Positions 39,710 to 52,923 of a stretch of 59,320 nucleotides of DNA are shown here, piece by piece. The stretch spans positions 200,491 through 259,810 of the forward strand of contig QEOQ01000312.1 in the NCBI GenBank assembly GCA_010279815.1. The letters run 5' to 3'. Position 1 is the first letter of the stretch, and every line of letters starts with the position of its first letter. The stretch is from Brachionus plicatilis. Taxonomy: Eukaryota; Rotifera; Eurotatoria; Ploima; Brachionidae. The notes under the pieces are model-generated. The model saw only the letters and a list, made by a program, of their open reading frames with translations, ran no database searches and was not told where the DNA came from. A program made the position numbers and the translations under genes.

Positions 39710-40879
39710 CTAGTCATCTTTATGATGACCGTTTTTTCCTTTGTCAATTTTCCTATTTACAATTTTACTTTTATTCCATGGATTAAAGTATATTGCTTTA
39801 AAATAATAGTAAACTAGAATCAAAAAATTTAAAAATAAACAAATCGCCATAATTTTTGAGTTGGATATTTTGGAATCGATTATGGGAACAGTCGAATAGC
39901 CAAAGCTTGCTCGGTCAAAGATCTGATCGTGTGCCATTTCGATTAGCTGCTTCATGTCATACTTAAGTGCAGTGTACTGAGACAGCGAACAAATAAAAGA
40001 CGTAATGTGAAAAATTTGGTGACTTTGTCCAATGATGTCAAATTTTCCAGGCCAAAATCTCTCAGGCACATGGGTGGTGTACAAAAAAGCACTGCTCAGC
40101 GCTGCCAAAAATTGAATTAGGTAAAAAAAATCTGACCCTTTTTTAAACAAAAAATAATTATCATGATGAACTATTTCAATATCAGATGAAGACGATAAAA
40201 ATGAGAAAATAAAATTAAAATTTTTGAAAATAGTCTGGTGATAAAAATATATGTAGCGGTACAAAAGCGGCAAATTGACAAACACGTATTGAATTACGAA
40301 TGACAAAGTTCTAAGAATGCTTCGCTGAAGCGGAGAAATAATGAACCGCGATGTGCTCGACATCACATTAGCTATCAACGAAACAATCAAAACCATAAGG
40401 ATGTAATAGTCGAATAATTTGTCTTTTTGACTCGATTTAATTGTAGAAAGAGTGTATGATTTGTAGGCGATTGCACAGCCCATTCCGTAAATGCTTATAC
40501 TCAAATAATCTAATATAAAGCAAACATGTCTAGCAATCGGTGACATACAGTTTAACATGTGAGCCAAACTACTCATTAGTAAATAGAAGCATATTGTGGA
40601 CAACTGGACTAAAAGTGGATAGGTTAGATAATCTTTTATTACTTCATTTGTACACAGGTTTTTCACCAAAATCCCAAGGCAGATTAAAAATGGAATGAAA
40701 TGGGTCCAAAAATTAATGGACTCGTTGTTGTTCAGACAAAAAATGGATTTAAAACAAGACCTAAATGAGCTATTTGGATTTCGGTAGCCTGTGTAGATAA
40801 ACAACTCTTGAAACTCGCTTGGAACTTGCTTGTGATTGAGGTAGCGGTACTTTTTGCAGCACGAAAGCTTCGATTCCAT
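39710..40879 (-). CDS. PAQR-family receptor (membrane progestin receptor-like)
   Basis: A 389-residue multi-pass membrane protein in a single exon. PAQR motifs: GYRNP at 31-35 followed by NNNESINFWTH at 50-60; SSLAHMLN with His107; the PGKFDIIGQSHQIFH block at 277-291. These supply the conserved Ser/Asp/His set of the ceramidase-like PAQR fold. About seven or eight hydrophobic segments follow one another from residue 60 to 360. The P..F.I.G.SHQ.FH block fits PAQR5-8 (membrane progestin receptors) better than adiponectin receptors. On the minus strand a pyrimidine-rich TTTTTAG just upstream of the ATG suggests a non-coding 5' exon. The tail is basic and hydrophilic. The exact paralogue is not assigned. 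Confidence 0.85.
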   Translation of the reverse strand: MESKLSCCKKYRYLNHKQVPSEFQELFIYTGYRNPNSSFRSCFKSIFCLNNNESINFWTHFIPFLICLGILVKNLCTNEVIKDYLTYPLLVQLSTICFYLLMSSLAHMLNCMSPIARHVCFILDYLSISIYGMGCAIAYKSYTLSTIKSSQKDKLFDYYILMVLIVSLIANVMSSTSRFIISPLQRSILRTLSFVIQYVFVNLPLLYRYIYFYHQTIFKNFNFIFSFLSSSSDIEIVHHDNYFLFKKGSDFFYLIQFLAALSSAFLYTTHVPERFWPGKFDIIGQSHQIFHITSFICSLSQYTALKYDMKQLIEMAHDQIFDRASFGYSTVPIIDSKISNSKIMAICLFLNFLILVYYYFKAIYFNPWNKSKIVNRKIDKGKNGHHKDD

Positions 40880-43800
40880 TTAAACCAGAAAAGTCTTTTT
40901 TGGGTTCATTGACCGAATTTCTAAAAAAAAAATTTTTTTTAATCATTATTAACTTTGTCTTTTTTTTGTCAAAATGTTAAAGCTTATGTTGAGAATATGA
41001 GTAATTTAATTTTTTGGTAACGAAACTAAAAAGTATGTAGCTAATCAACTTATGTAGTTCGAATATGTGTTTAGTTCCTGATTAGAAAAATATATTTTGC
41101 TAATATCACAAAATAAACTTGAAACACTCATGAATGAATAAGTTAAAAATTAATGTTATTTTTTAATTTTTTAAAACGATATGAGAGAACGTATAGCAGG
41201 CTTTCTGGGAGTTAAAATCAAATATAAGTTAGATAAGGAGAAAATTGTAATCATAACAATTTGGATTTTTTATAAAGATGATTTAAACTAAATTATAAAA
41301 AATTAACTCATATATTTAGATCGGTACCAAGGCTTTAGTATTTTTCTTATAAATTTATGCAAAAAAATGTGAATTTTTAATTTAAATCGAAAAAATTGTT
41401 TTTTTTTAAAGCTGTAAAATTAATAGCTATTATAATTTTTAATTTTTAATATTTTTTATTAAACTGCTTTGTTCAAAACTAAACTTATCTAATTGCGTCA
41501 CTAGAACTTAAATAAACTTATAAATTTTTATATCGATTAGAAGCTAATCTCTTTAATTTTTTTTTGATTGATAATAATTCAATAGAAATCTAACTCATAG
41601 AATAAAGCACTAAACGGCTTTGTGAATTTTTAGTATTAAAAAAAAAACAAAATATTAAAAATGCCAGAGCTTTAATTCTAATCGACTAAAATATGTTCTG
41701 TAAATTTTAGCAACTGATAATCCTCTGTACCCCCACTTAAAATTGTTGAGTTTGACTTTTAATTTAATATAAATAAAATAATAAAAAAAATATCCGAAAT
41801 TCACCATTATCTGAATTTTAAAAAATTATTTACATGTTTTTTTACTTTAGAACTTAACCTTTGGCATTTTAAATATTTTGTTTTTTTTTTTAGGACTAAT
41901 TCACTATTCCGCACTAAACAACAATTTATCTTTCTTGATTTTAAAATTAACAAACAAAACTCTTATAAATCAACATAAGACTCTCTAAATTAGAATATAC
42001 CTTTTACAAGAAAACAATGAAATATGTTTTTCTTCTATTATCCCGTTGATATAAAAATTTTTAAAAACACAGAAAAATCTTTTGTTCTTGGTAAAATTAT
42101 AATCATGTTGTCCGAAACCGCTGTTTATGAATTAATAAAAAAATCATTAAAAAAACAATCAGACAGAAAATCATGGCCTTTTGTTTGATGTTTAATGTAA
42201 AAAATACTTAAAAAAGGAAAAGAATTTTATTATTGAATATTTGTGAAAATTTTTTTTTACAGTATTTTATTTTTTCTCTCTAATAGTCGCTTTTTTTAAT
42301 AATGATGGAATTTTGACGGAGTATTAAAAATGTCGAATTAACAGAAAAAGATCTAATGTGGAAAAGGAAATTATTAAATTATTCGCCCGACAAGTTTTCC
42401 GGATTATCGAAGATCGGACTAACGAGGTTCGACTGTACTGCAATAAAAAGTTTTTAAAGCTTACATATGCCATAAAAATCAAGAGTCTCTAAAAAAAATA
42501 CCTAAAGCTTGATTAAAAAGTCCACATACTTAACAAAATAGAATATACAAATGACCTAGACAAGTGTACTCAGATAAGTGTTTCTTAAATATTTTAAAGA
42601 AAATAAAAATTAATCAAATCTAAAAGATAATTGAAATTAAATGAAAAAATGTAGTTCTAATTTTTTTTTATAATAAAAATTTTTCTCAAGGAAAATAAAA
42701 AGATACAGAACACTCACTTTGATTTTCCTCTTAATATTTTTTTAAAAAATAAACTATAAAATTGTAATCAAAATTTCGATAATTGTTAAATTAAGAAAAC
42801 GCTAGTCGATTCAAAAGAATATATGGTCTTTTTTCAAAAACACATCCAGATTAGTTTGAATTATTAAAATTTTGTCTAAAAAAAATGTTAAATTCAACAA
42901 TAATTTTGAGTAAGCTTAATTTACCTTTAGAAAAACGGTCTACTCACTATTTTTTTTAATCTTAAGTTTATAAGCATGTGCTAAAGATATAAAAAGATAA
43001 TTATTTATCTAAAAAAGTTTATAAATTAAACTAGTTTAGTTCGAGTAATAAATTATGGATAAATCTTACGATTGGGTCATAAAAATTGTAAGCTTTTAAA
43101 AATGAAATTTTACTTCATTGTCAAATTTTCAAAAATTAACGCTAATCTAATTCCTGTTGCAGCCAACAATTTAACTTAATTTGAAAAATCTAATTTAAGC
43201 ATGAACTAGAACTAATTAAATTTAGAAATCCATTTTTTTTTAAATATTCTTTCCCATTAAACACAATTTAATCTTATTAAAAAATAAGCTTTGAAAAAAT
43301 TGTTTTCTCAAATCAAGGTTTAAAGAAAAAAAGTTTTAAATAATTAAAAATTGATCAATTTTGATAAATTTAAATCGAGTTAAAATATTTTATTTTATCT
43401 TTTTAAAAACGCAAAGTAATCTTAAGTTTAGATTGTCTTTGTTACTAGGTTTCAAACAAATGTTTTATTCATTATGCCAAAGTACTTGAGTTCATTTAGA
43501 TTTGAGGAAAGAATATATCGATTTATACGAAGACTTATTTGATTAAATTTTATTAAAAATTTCCTAAAATGTTGCCGAGATATAAATTTAATAAAAAAAA
43601 ATTCTTGAGATCTTGGAACACTTTTATCTTTGATTGATGTTTATTTGCCATCAAAAGAATCTAGCTTGCTAAATTTTAATTTCAAATTTATTCATATAGT
43701 CTCATAAAATAATTATCATATTAATGAGTAATAGCGGCGGGTTCTGAATAAGCTTGAAGATTAATATTTTTTATATCTTCTCGTTTCCGATGATGATGCA

Positions 43801-46800
43801 ATAAATCATCATTTATTAGTAATTTATCTCTTCTAATTTTATTATATTTGTCATCTATTCTTTTTTTCGACTTTAATTTAAATCTTAGCAATTAAATGAA
43901 TTCTAAGAAAGATTTTGAAATTTAAAGGGCATCACATTTAGAAATATTTTTTATCAGATGAGTTTTTTATATAAGAATATAACTAAAAAATGATTATGTA
44001 ATGTAATTTTCCAACCATTTTCGACAATTTCTTGAAATAAATCAAAATTGATAAAAAATTAATCACTCAAATGTTTTGATGATCAAAACAAATAAATTTA
44101 TTATTTTCAAAAAGAAATTTAAAAAATTAATTTTGTATAATTCTTTCAAAATGAGAGATTTTTATCTTATATTAAATTAAAACTTATAGTATATTATTCC
44201 TCAGAGACTTGTAAAAAAAATTTATATTCTTAGTGAAAATCTCTTGAGAAATATTTTAATTTTGTTAAGCAATTGAAGATAAAATTTTCAAACTGGTTAA
44301 GCAGAAGGCGAAACTAAAGAAAATATTTTTTATTAACTCTTTAAAATTCAAAAAATAATTTGATAAAAAAGACCCAAGAACAAAAGAAAATAATTTAATT
44401 TATTATCAATGTTTTCTTTGGTGCATATCTTAAAAAAGTGTCATTATATGAATTTCATTCATTAGATAGATATTTCACGATATCGGTGAATTAAATTCTA
44501 ATTGTTAAAAAAAATATTTATATTCTTATAAAAATATGTTCTCTTGCCAACTCTAAATTGTTACAAATGAAGTATAAATACGTTTTTTACATTTTTGGCA
44601 GTATAAAAAAATCTTTTAAAATTTAGTTTTTTTCAATCTGCTTGCGTGGAAAAGTAAATTTTCTTTAAAATTCAAGAATATTCTTTCCCGTAATATTTAA
44701 CTACACTAGCTAAACTAATGCTGCTTTAATATCTTTGAGATATCAGTGAAAAATTTTTGCAAATAACTTATAAACTCTAGAGATTTTTTTAAAGAATTAT
44801 TTGGGTAATTTTATTTTCATCTAAAAGCTTAAAAGCTTCATCATTTCAAAAAACAAATAAGCAGAAAAATAATTTAAGTTCAAAGAACGTATTTCTCTTA
44901 GAGGAGATATTAAAAATATAATTTTTTTTAGAATTTTAAAATTCACTATTTAAAAAATTCCGGCAAAGAAAATATCAGACAAGAAAAATCTGATCGAAGC
45001 TAATGATTTATAAGATATTAACTTATTCTATCGGATAAAATATTATAAAACCTATGATTAAAAAAACAAATTTGAGTTAATTGGATGCAAAAATAGAATT
45101 ATAAAACAATTTTCAATATTTTTTCTATGTAGAAAAAAAGGGATTACAAAATACTGATATCCTTGAATAATTAAATAAGCTTTCATTTATTTTTTCAGAA
45201 ACTAAGCTAATGAAATGATAAGTATATGAAATTTCCTTTCAAGTTCTTTTTCTACTTTTACCTTCTATTTACGTAAAAAAATTGACTAAATAGTTAAAAA
45301 TTTAGATAATTTTTTCAGCTTTCTTAACTTTTTAAACTAATTATAGCTGAACAAAAATATTCTAGCTCAAAAAAAATCGATTTTTCTCTCAGAATAAAAA
45401 AAATAAAAATATTAAGTCAGAAAAAATCCCTAATTCAATATGTTTTTAATTGAAAATTTAATTGATAAAATTAAAAAAATTAAAATTTTTATTTGAATAA
45501 ATGCTAAAAATTGGTTGATATAAATTTATTTTCTGAAGAAATTAAAAATGCTCTTATTTGCGTTGAATTATTCCCAGAAAACCTGCTACACAAAAGTTAC
45601 ACAAAGCTAAAATAAAGAATAATAAAATCAACAAATACTAATTGGAATTTAAGAGCATATTCGTGAAAATAAAAAATGAGCATAAATGTAATTAATTATT
45701 AATTAAATAAATAATTGCGATTTTCGGCAAAGAACTAGATTTTCATTGAAATGTATGCATTTAAAAGTAAAAATAATAAATCAGTAAAAAATTTATTTCC
45801 CTATTAAAACAATAAATTCACCCTAAATTAATTATTTTATATAAATTTAAATTTTCGTTTTTCTCTAACATAAAAAATGTATTAAAAATATCGTCTTTAA
45901 TTTTTCATTTATTCAAAACTCATTCATTAAATTAGTTATTCTCTAAGTTTGATTAATTTACAACTATATTTCCTGAAAGTATATTCAACAAATAATCAAA
46001 TTCGTTTTTAATTAGTCGTTTTTTAAAATCAAATAAATTCAATTAATGCAATTAAATTATTGTTTTTAATTTTCAATAATTAAGAATTTAAATAATTCGT
46101 GAGCTTTTTTAAATGCTTTTGATATAAGATATTTAAAATTTAATTTTTTTATTTCCAAATTTTGATCATAATCAAGAAGAATTAATTAGTTTTAGCAATC
46201 AAATATTGTAAGAATTTTTTTCAATAAGGTGAATTGTCTCGCATTTCTATTTAATATACCCTTAAACCTAATTTACTTTTGAATAAATATTGATTAAATA
46301 GATTCAAACTGCTTTTTGAAATTGCGGAAAAAATATTTCCCTAAATTTTTAGTACAAATCTAACAAATAGTTCATTATAGCTGATTTCCTTTGTGATTTT
46401 TAATCTATTTAAAAATTTTGATTCTAATAATTGAATTATAATTTTTTGAGCATATAAAATTGAGAATGGAACGAAGTAAAAAAAGATTTTGAAATAAAAA
46501 TTAGAAAAAATGTAGCACTGGACTGTTGATATTCCGAGGTTTTACGGTTTTTACCACTTACCTGTCCCAAATTAATTAAAATAGAACATGACGCTCTAAA
46601 AACTATTTTTTAATGCATGTTTTACTTGATCAAAAATAATTTCTTATTAACAAATTGCACTATATTAATGTAATAATTATAGTTATTTTATGTTATCGTA
46701 TTCTAAATTAAAAGTATTATTTTAAATTTCAGTGAATTGTCATCATTTCACAATAATTATTTAATTAAGTCTTTTCGACTACCATTTAACCAATATCAAG

Positions 46801-47122
46801 ATCCTGTCTTAAAACTTGGAATTTGGTTTTAAAAACATAATTTCTAATTAAATTTAATCTTGAAGCCAAGTATTTAAACTCAAATTATCATCTTGGATTT
46901 CAAAAATTTATTTCTAAAATTTGTGTACGATTTTTAAAGACATGATTTTATTATTAATAGTGAGATAAATTGAGTTAAATGGTAGTCTTGGTAAGCATTA
47001 AAACCTGATATTCGATTTTAAGTGCACATCTCAAACTTCAAGTTTAAACGATACCATACTTAATTTGATAATTATAGAAATTTTATTCTTTGCAAATTAC
47101 TTGAAAAAAGTCAAATATTAGG
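40880..47122. other. Long AT-rich intergenic region
   Basis: Apart from the MITE at 41616-41910, I see no gene. All frames are stop-rich with poly-A/T runs. A 15-bp inverted pair (ACTACCATTTAAC at about 46779 and its complement at about 46975) may be another small foldback. Confidence 0.45.
41616..41910. mobile_element. MITE family A, copy 2
   Basis: Flanked by the 9-mer GCACTAAAC on both sides (41607-41615 and 41911-41919). The left end GGCTTTGTGAATTTTTAGTA and the inner ATATGTTCTGTAAATT...GCAACTGAT match copy 1 at 22229. The right arm has lost much of its internal sequence. Non-coding. Confidence 0.75.
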
Positions 47123-47954
<832 letters not shown>

Positions 47955-48127
47955 GCAAATTTTAAAAGGGTTCAGACATTAAATTTACTGTAGAAAAATT
48001 CATTTTTTTTTGGTAATTCATGAAATGTTTAACATTACGATTACTATTTTAGATTCGAAAAATTTAATGTAATATTTTAAGCTATTAAATTAGTAAAATT
48101 AATAAAAAAATAATATTTTAATTAGTA

Positions 48128-48629
48128 GCGCTGAAAGCAAACGCCATGCTCGGTCAACTAAAAAAGGCTTTTACCTGCTGGTATGCAAAAACGTTTAAAT
48201 CCATCTTTAAAAGCCACGTAAGATCTCCAATTGAATACATAGCCCCAGCCAGAAGACCCAACAAGAGACATGGCATAAAATCACTGGAAAAAGTGCAACG
48301 AAGAACTACTAACACGAAGAAAGAGTCCAAGTTTAAAATTTGCCTAGTGATTCGACATTGGCTCGCTAATTTTTTTTTCAGATGCAATAGGAACATTAAT
48401 AGAATCAACTGGTATGTCATATCAGAAGAACACCAGACAGTGTGAAAGAGGGACCAGCTTGCTCTTTTCATGGCACCAAACACATGTTTTACTGACAATT
48501 TGTCAGGAACTGTCCGCCAAGAAATATCTCTTCACAAACAGAGCCTTCTTAGAATAAGTTTCCTGACAAAGTTAAGAACGAAACTACTCTTGAGCAATTC
48601 TATAATAATAATAATAATAATAATAATAA
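48128..48629 (+). mobile_element. Second LINE 3' remnant of the same family
   Basis: ANAMLGQLKKAFTCWYAKTF, HVRSPIEYIAPA and SLEKVQRR align with the same reverse transcriptase block as the element 200 bp upstream. After frameshifts, LFTNRAFLE and DKVKNETTLEQFYN correspond to the end of the ORF. A short ATA tail (48602-48629) closes it. Heavily decayed. Confidence 0.65.
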
Positions 48630-48966
48630 AATGATGATTTTTATAAATGCCCAATAATAATTATTATAATTATTATAATAATAATAATAAAACTAGAAAA
48701 TTTACGGAAATCATTTTTTTCTAATTACCTTCGATTTTTTTTCTATTTTCGAAAGATTTTATCATTTATAAAACAACTTTTCAAACAACTTTTCAATAAA
48801 TAAGCAATAAATAATTTTTTATTACGCTTATTTACTAATAGTTCAGGAATTTTTCAAATTAACTGGTTTTGTTAATTTACTTTAATATATAAAATTTAAA
48901 ACAAAAACAGCCAGAACAAAGTTCTAAAACGACAGCATAGTATAAAAATGCAAACAAGCTTTAAGA

Positions 48967-49292
48967 GATGACTTTGTCAAACAAGAACCCTACATATTAA
49001 CTAGGCCAACATCACTAGAGAAAATTCATAAAGAAGTAAAAGTAGCGAAAATCAAAACAAATGCCCAATATGTAACAAGATGTTCATGGCAAAAATAGGA
49101 ATTAAAACACACATGAGAAGATGTCAAACAACCCAAAATACCATAACAATAGATAATACTTATAAACCCTCTTTTTTTCTTATTAATTTATTTAATCATT
49201 TAGTTCAATCTAAACAAATATATAAAGTAATTCACAAAAATAGTACTGTAAATCACCGTGTATGTCATCAACTGTGCCATTTATATTTATAA
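48967..49292 (+). pseudogene. C2HC zinc-finger fragment, probably retrotransposon
   Basis: DDFVKQEPYILTRPTSLEKI in one frame continues, after one frameshift, into CPICNKMFMAKIGIKTHMRR and C. The spacing is C-x2-C-x12-H-x3-C (49062-49124). Such fingers occur in N-terminal parts of some non-LTR retrotransposons, and LINE debris lies just upstream. The rest of the frame to the stop at 49292 is low-complexity. Family uncertain. Confidence 0.4.
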
Positions 49293-50199
49293 ACTATACT
49301 AAACCAATTATACTTTCCTGTTGACTTTTATGCTTTCTATCCACTTAATGCAGAGAACTGCAATGTAAAAACTTTTCAAAGATAATCTTTATGCATCCTT
49401 CAAACGAACCTCACCAATCTCGCGACTCACCAAAACCACAACTTTAATGTACTTAATGCCATTTAACCCTTATCGTATCATTAAAGTCAACATTAAGTAA
49501 CCTTAAATCAAGGTATATGCTTGATTTTTATAAATTTATTGGCAACATATGAAATAAGTTGTTTTAAGCAATTTGTTCAAGTTATGATTTGAATTTCAAA
49601 TAAAAAATTTAATCTAATTTAACTCCTATTATCATGAAATCGGTAGAAAAACTCAATCTTAAAAATTTTTCACCCCTTAAACACTTATTAGCTCAACCCC
49701 ATCTTACAATTTTATATATATATCTTTTCATCTTTTAATTTTAAATTTTTTAATTTTAAAGTAGAAATCTAAAAAAAAACTTATAGCAATTTTTAGTCAC
49801 TTTTTAGATTTAAAAAAATGAAGTCTGCTTTATTTTTTCAAGTTTTATATTTAACTGTTCCACGATACATTAGTTTGTATGAGTCTTTTTTTTCTAAATT
49901 GTGAATTTTTGATTAAATAATCAGAATTTTGATGACATTTTTTTATTTTATCAGGCAAATTTTGCTAACTAAAATTTTTCTAATTCTTAAGAACCAATTT
50001 AAGATAAAAAAATACTTTTACAGAATAAAATAAACAAAACCTCAGCTTGAAACGTGAAAAGATTGCAAAGCATATACCAATCTTTTCAAAGCAAAGTATA
50101 ATTCTAACGCCAGAATAAATTTTTAAATTAATTTTAATAAATTTGTCCGGTCCCAAGTGATTTTACCAAATTGGTTTTCTCAATTAAGAGACAGAAAAA
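49293..50199. other. AT-rich spacer upstream of NDUFAB1
   Basis: No gene or clear repeat seen; presumably contains the NDUFAB1 promoter near its right end. Confidence 0.4.
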
Positions 50200-50760
<561 letters not shown>

Positions 50761-50999
50761 AATTTCTTAAACTTAATGCCAGTAAAGCAGAAAAAAGAAT
50801 AAATTAGTTATTTTTTCGAGACATTAACTATCGATTACAATAAAAAAATTAAAATCTAAATTTTAATATTTTTGTTTTGACCTGTTTTGATTACAATTGA
50901 AATTGTAATTGTCAAATAGATAGGTTTATAGTTTAAAGAAAGTTCTTATTTGACATTAGAGAAATGTTATTTTTTAATTAGTTTTAAAGATTGATTAGA

Positions 51000-51383
51000 A
51001 TGTCGAGTGTAGTATGGACCGCCGAAATGGAAGTTAGCTTATTTTATGCCATGATCGATCATAAACCTATTGGGGAAAACAAGCATTTTCACATGGCTTT
51101 TATATACGAAAAATTTAATAATCTTAGTGATAAAAAATTGAGCATTGAACAAATATGGCAGCATTTAGATACTCTTTATGATTTAAAAGGTCTTGATGAA
51201 AATGAAATTGTAGCTTTTCCAAATGAAGAAGTTGAATTTTCGCTACCTGAAATTAAACTTAAAAATAAATCTGAAAATGATAATGATCAAAACAAAACAA
51301 GCGAAAAATCCAACAAAGCAGAATCTCGAAAATCAACGTCTGGAAATAAATCTCAACCAAGATCAGCTTCTAAGAAAAAATAA
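51000..51383 (+). CDS. MRGBP: MRG/MORF4L-binding protein (Eaf7 family)
   Basis: Subunit of the NuA4/TIP60 histone acetyltransferase complex that binds MRG15/MORF4L. Single exon, 127 residues from ATG 51000. The conserved N-terminal domain is clear: VVWTAEMEVSLFYAMIDHKP, then GENKHFHMAFIYEKF, IWQHLDTLYDL and the NE-rich AFPNEEVEFSLPE. The C-terminal third is polar, Lys/Ser/Asn-rich and probably disordered, like the human tail. The human protein is 204 residues, so the tail is shorter here. It starts 240 bp after NDUFAB1 on the same strand; independent transcription is likely. Confidence 0.9.
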   Translation: MSSVVWTAEMEVSLFYAMIDHKPIGENKHFHMAFIYEKFNNLSDKKLSIEQIWQHLDTLYDLKGLDENEIVAFPNEEVEFSLPEIKLKNKSENDNDQNKTSEKSNKAESRKSTSGNKSQPRSASKKK

Positions 51384-52923
51384 TTATTTTGTAAATTTTA
51401 TTTGGTCTCAAATTTGTTGATGATGAATTAAATATTTCTAAATTTTCTAAAATAAATCTTCTAAAATTAAAAATAAGATAATTTTCATTGTTATAATTTT
51501 CGGCTGTAATTGGTTTTGTGATCATCATTAAACCTAATTTGTGATTGCCATGTCAATTACGATCACATAATTTATTTTTTTAAAAAATGTGAATAATAAC
51601 AGTTTTTTCAACTCAATCAATTTTCAGTATTTTTTAAAGAACACAAATTCAAAATAAAAAAATTTCAAACGCATAATAAAAATTTTTTAATTACAATATA
51701 AATTGTGGAACTAAAATTTACATGGAAAATTTATAAATATTCTGCTGTTTGATTACTTAGTTAGATTATTTATTTTTATCCCAAACCTTTCAATATCTCT
51801 AGTTTTATTTAAAAATATTTCTTAAAAATTTTATATTTTTTTATTATTTATCATTTTTGTTGCATTTTCTAATCTGAAGGATTAAGTATTCGGTACAAAT
51901 ATAGAAATAAAAATCCTTAAATTGACAGTCATATTTTCAACCGAAATTATTTCTCTACAAATTTATCGAATAAAATTAAATCAGCTAAAAAATCAGATAA
52001 ACAAAATTGCTTTTTTGAATTAATTTTCATACATTTTAAAATATTTTTTTAAAAAATAAGTTAAAAAATTTTTTTTTCTTTCTATATTTTTTTTTTAATT
52101 ATTAGATGTCGAACAAAATTAAAAAAAAAATTGTTGTTGGAACAGCACTATAAACAAAAATTGACCAAATACCTCGACAATTAAATGAAAACTAATTTTT
52201 GTTTTTGATATAAAATTTTAATCTTAGAACCAAAACAATTCTTTATGGGTTTAATCCCAGTATAACCATTGTAAAGCCTGTTTATTTTAGAATTGAATTA
52301 AAGTGGTGGTCTAAATTTTAGTTTATGACAGAAATTTCGGCATTAGCTCTAATGAAATTTTTTTAATTCAAATAATGTACAGTTAATTAAGAAATTTAAA
52401 AAATGTTTTATTAATATTTATTCAAAAATTCGAGTAAACTCCATAAGTAAGTTTCTTAAATATTATTTATTTGCATCGATCTTTAAAAAAAAACTTGCCA
52501 GATAATTTTCTCTTTAATTTATCCCTTAAAAAAATCAAAAAAATTTATTTTGATTTAAGATTTGACGAAAAAGCCATAAAAATATTGAATTTTTTAAAAG
52601 TTAAATCCAATAATTTCTACATCTTAACTTTAAAAAAAAATTGAAAAATTACAAAGCTCATACATGTTGGCCGTACATGAACACATTAAAATTTTAATTT
52701 AAAAGTCTCTTAAATATTCTCTTGCAAAACATTAAGATCTAAATAGCATGCACATTTCAATGACAAGGTACAATTGAAATTTTTATTTCATAAAGTGTTA
52801 CTTTGAAGATATTCAATGGAAATTCTAGTTTAAAAATTTTAAATCCTTTTGTGATAACTGTCCACAAAATTATCCTTTATTAAATTCCCCTTTTTTTCAG
52901 ATTCAAAATTATACCCAACTAAA
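51384..52923. other. AT-rich intergenic region between MRGBP and PSMD1
   Basis: AATAAA-like signals shortly after the MRGBP stop. Otherwise poly-A/T runs, no coding block and no clear repeat. Confidence 0.4.
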
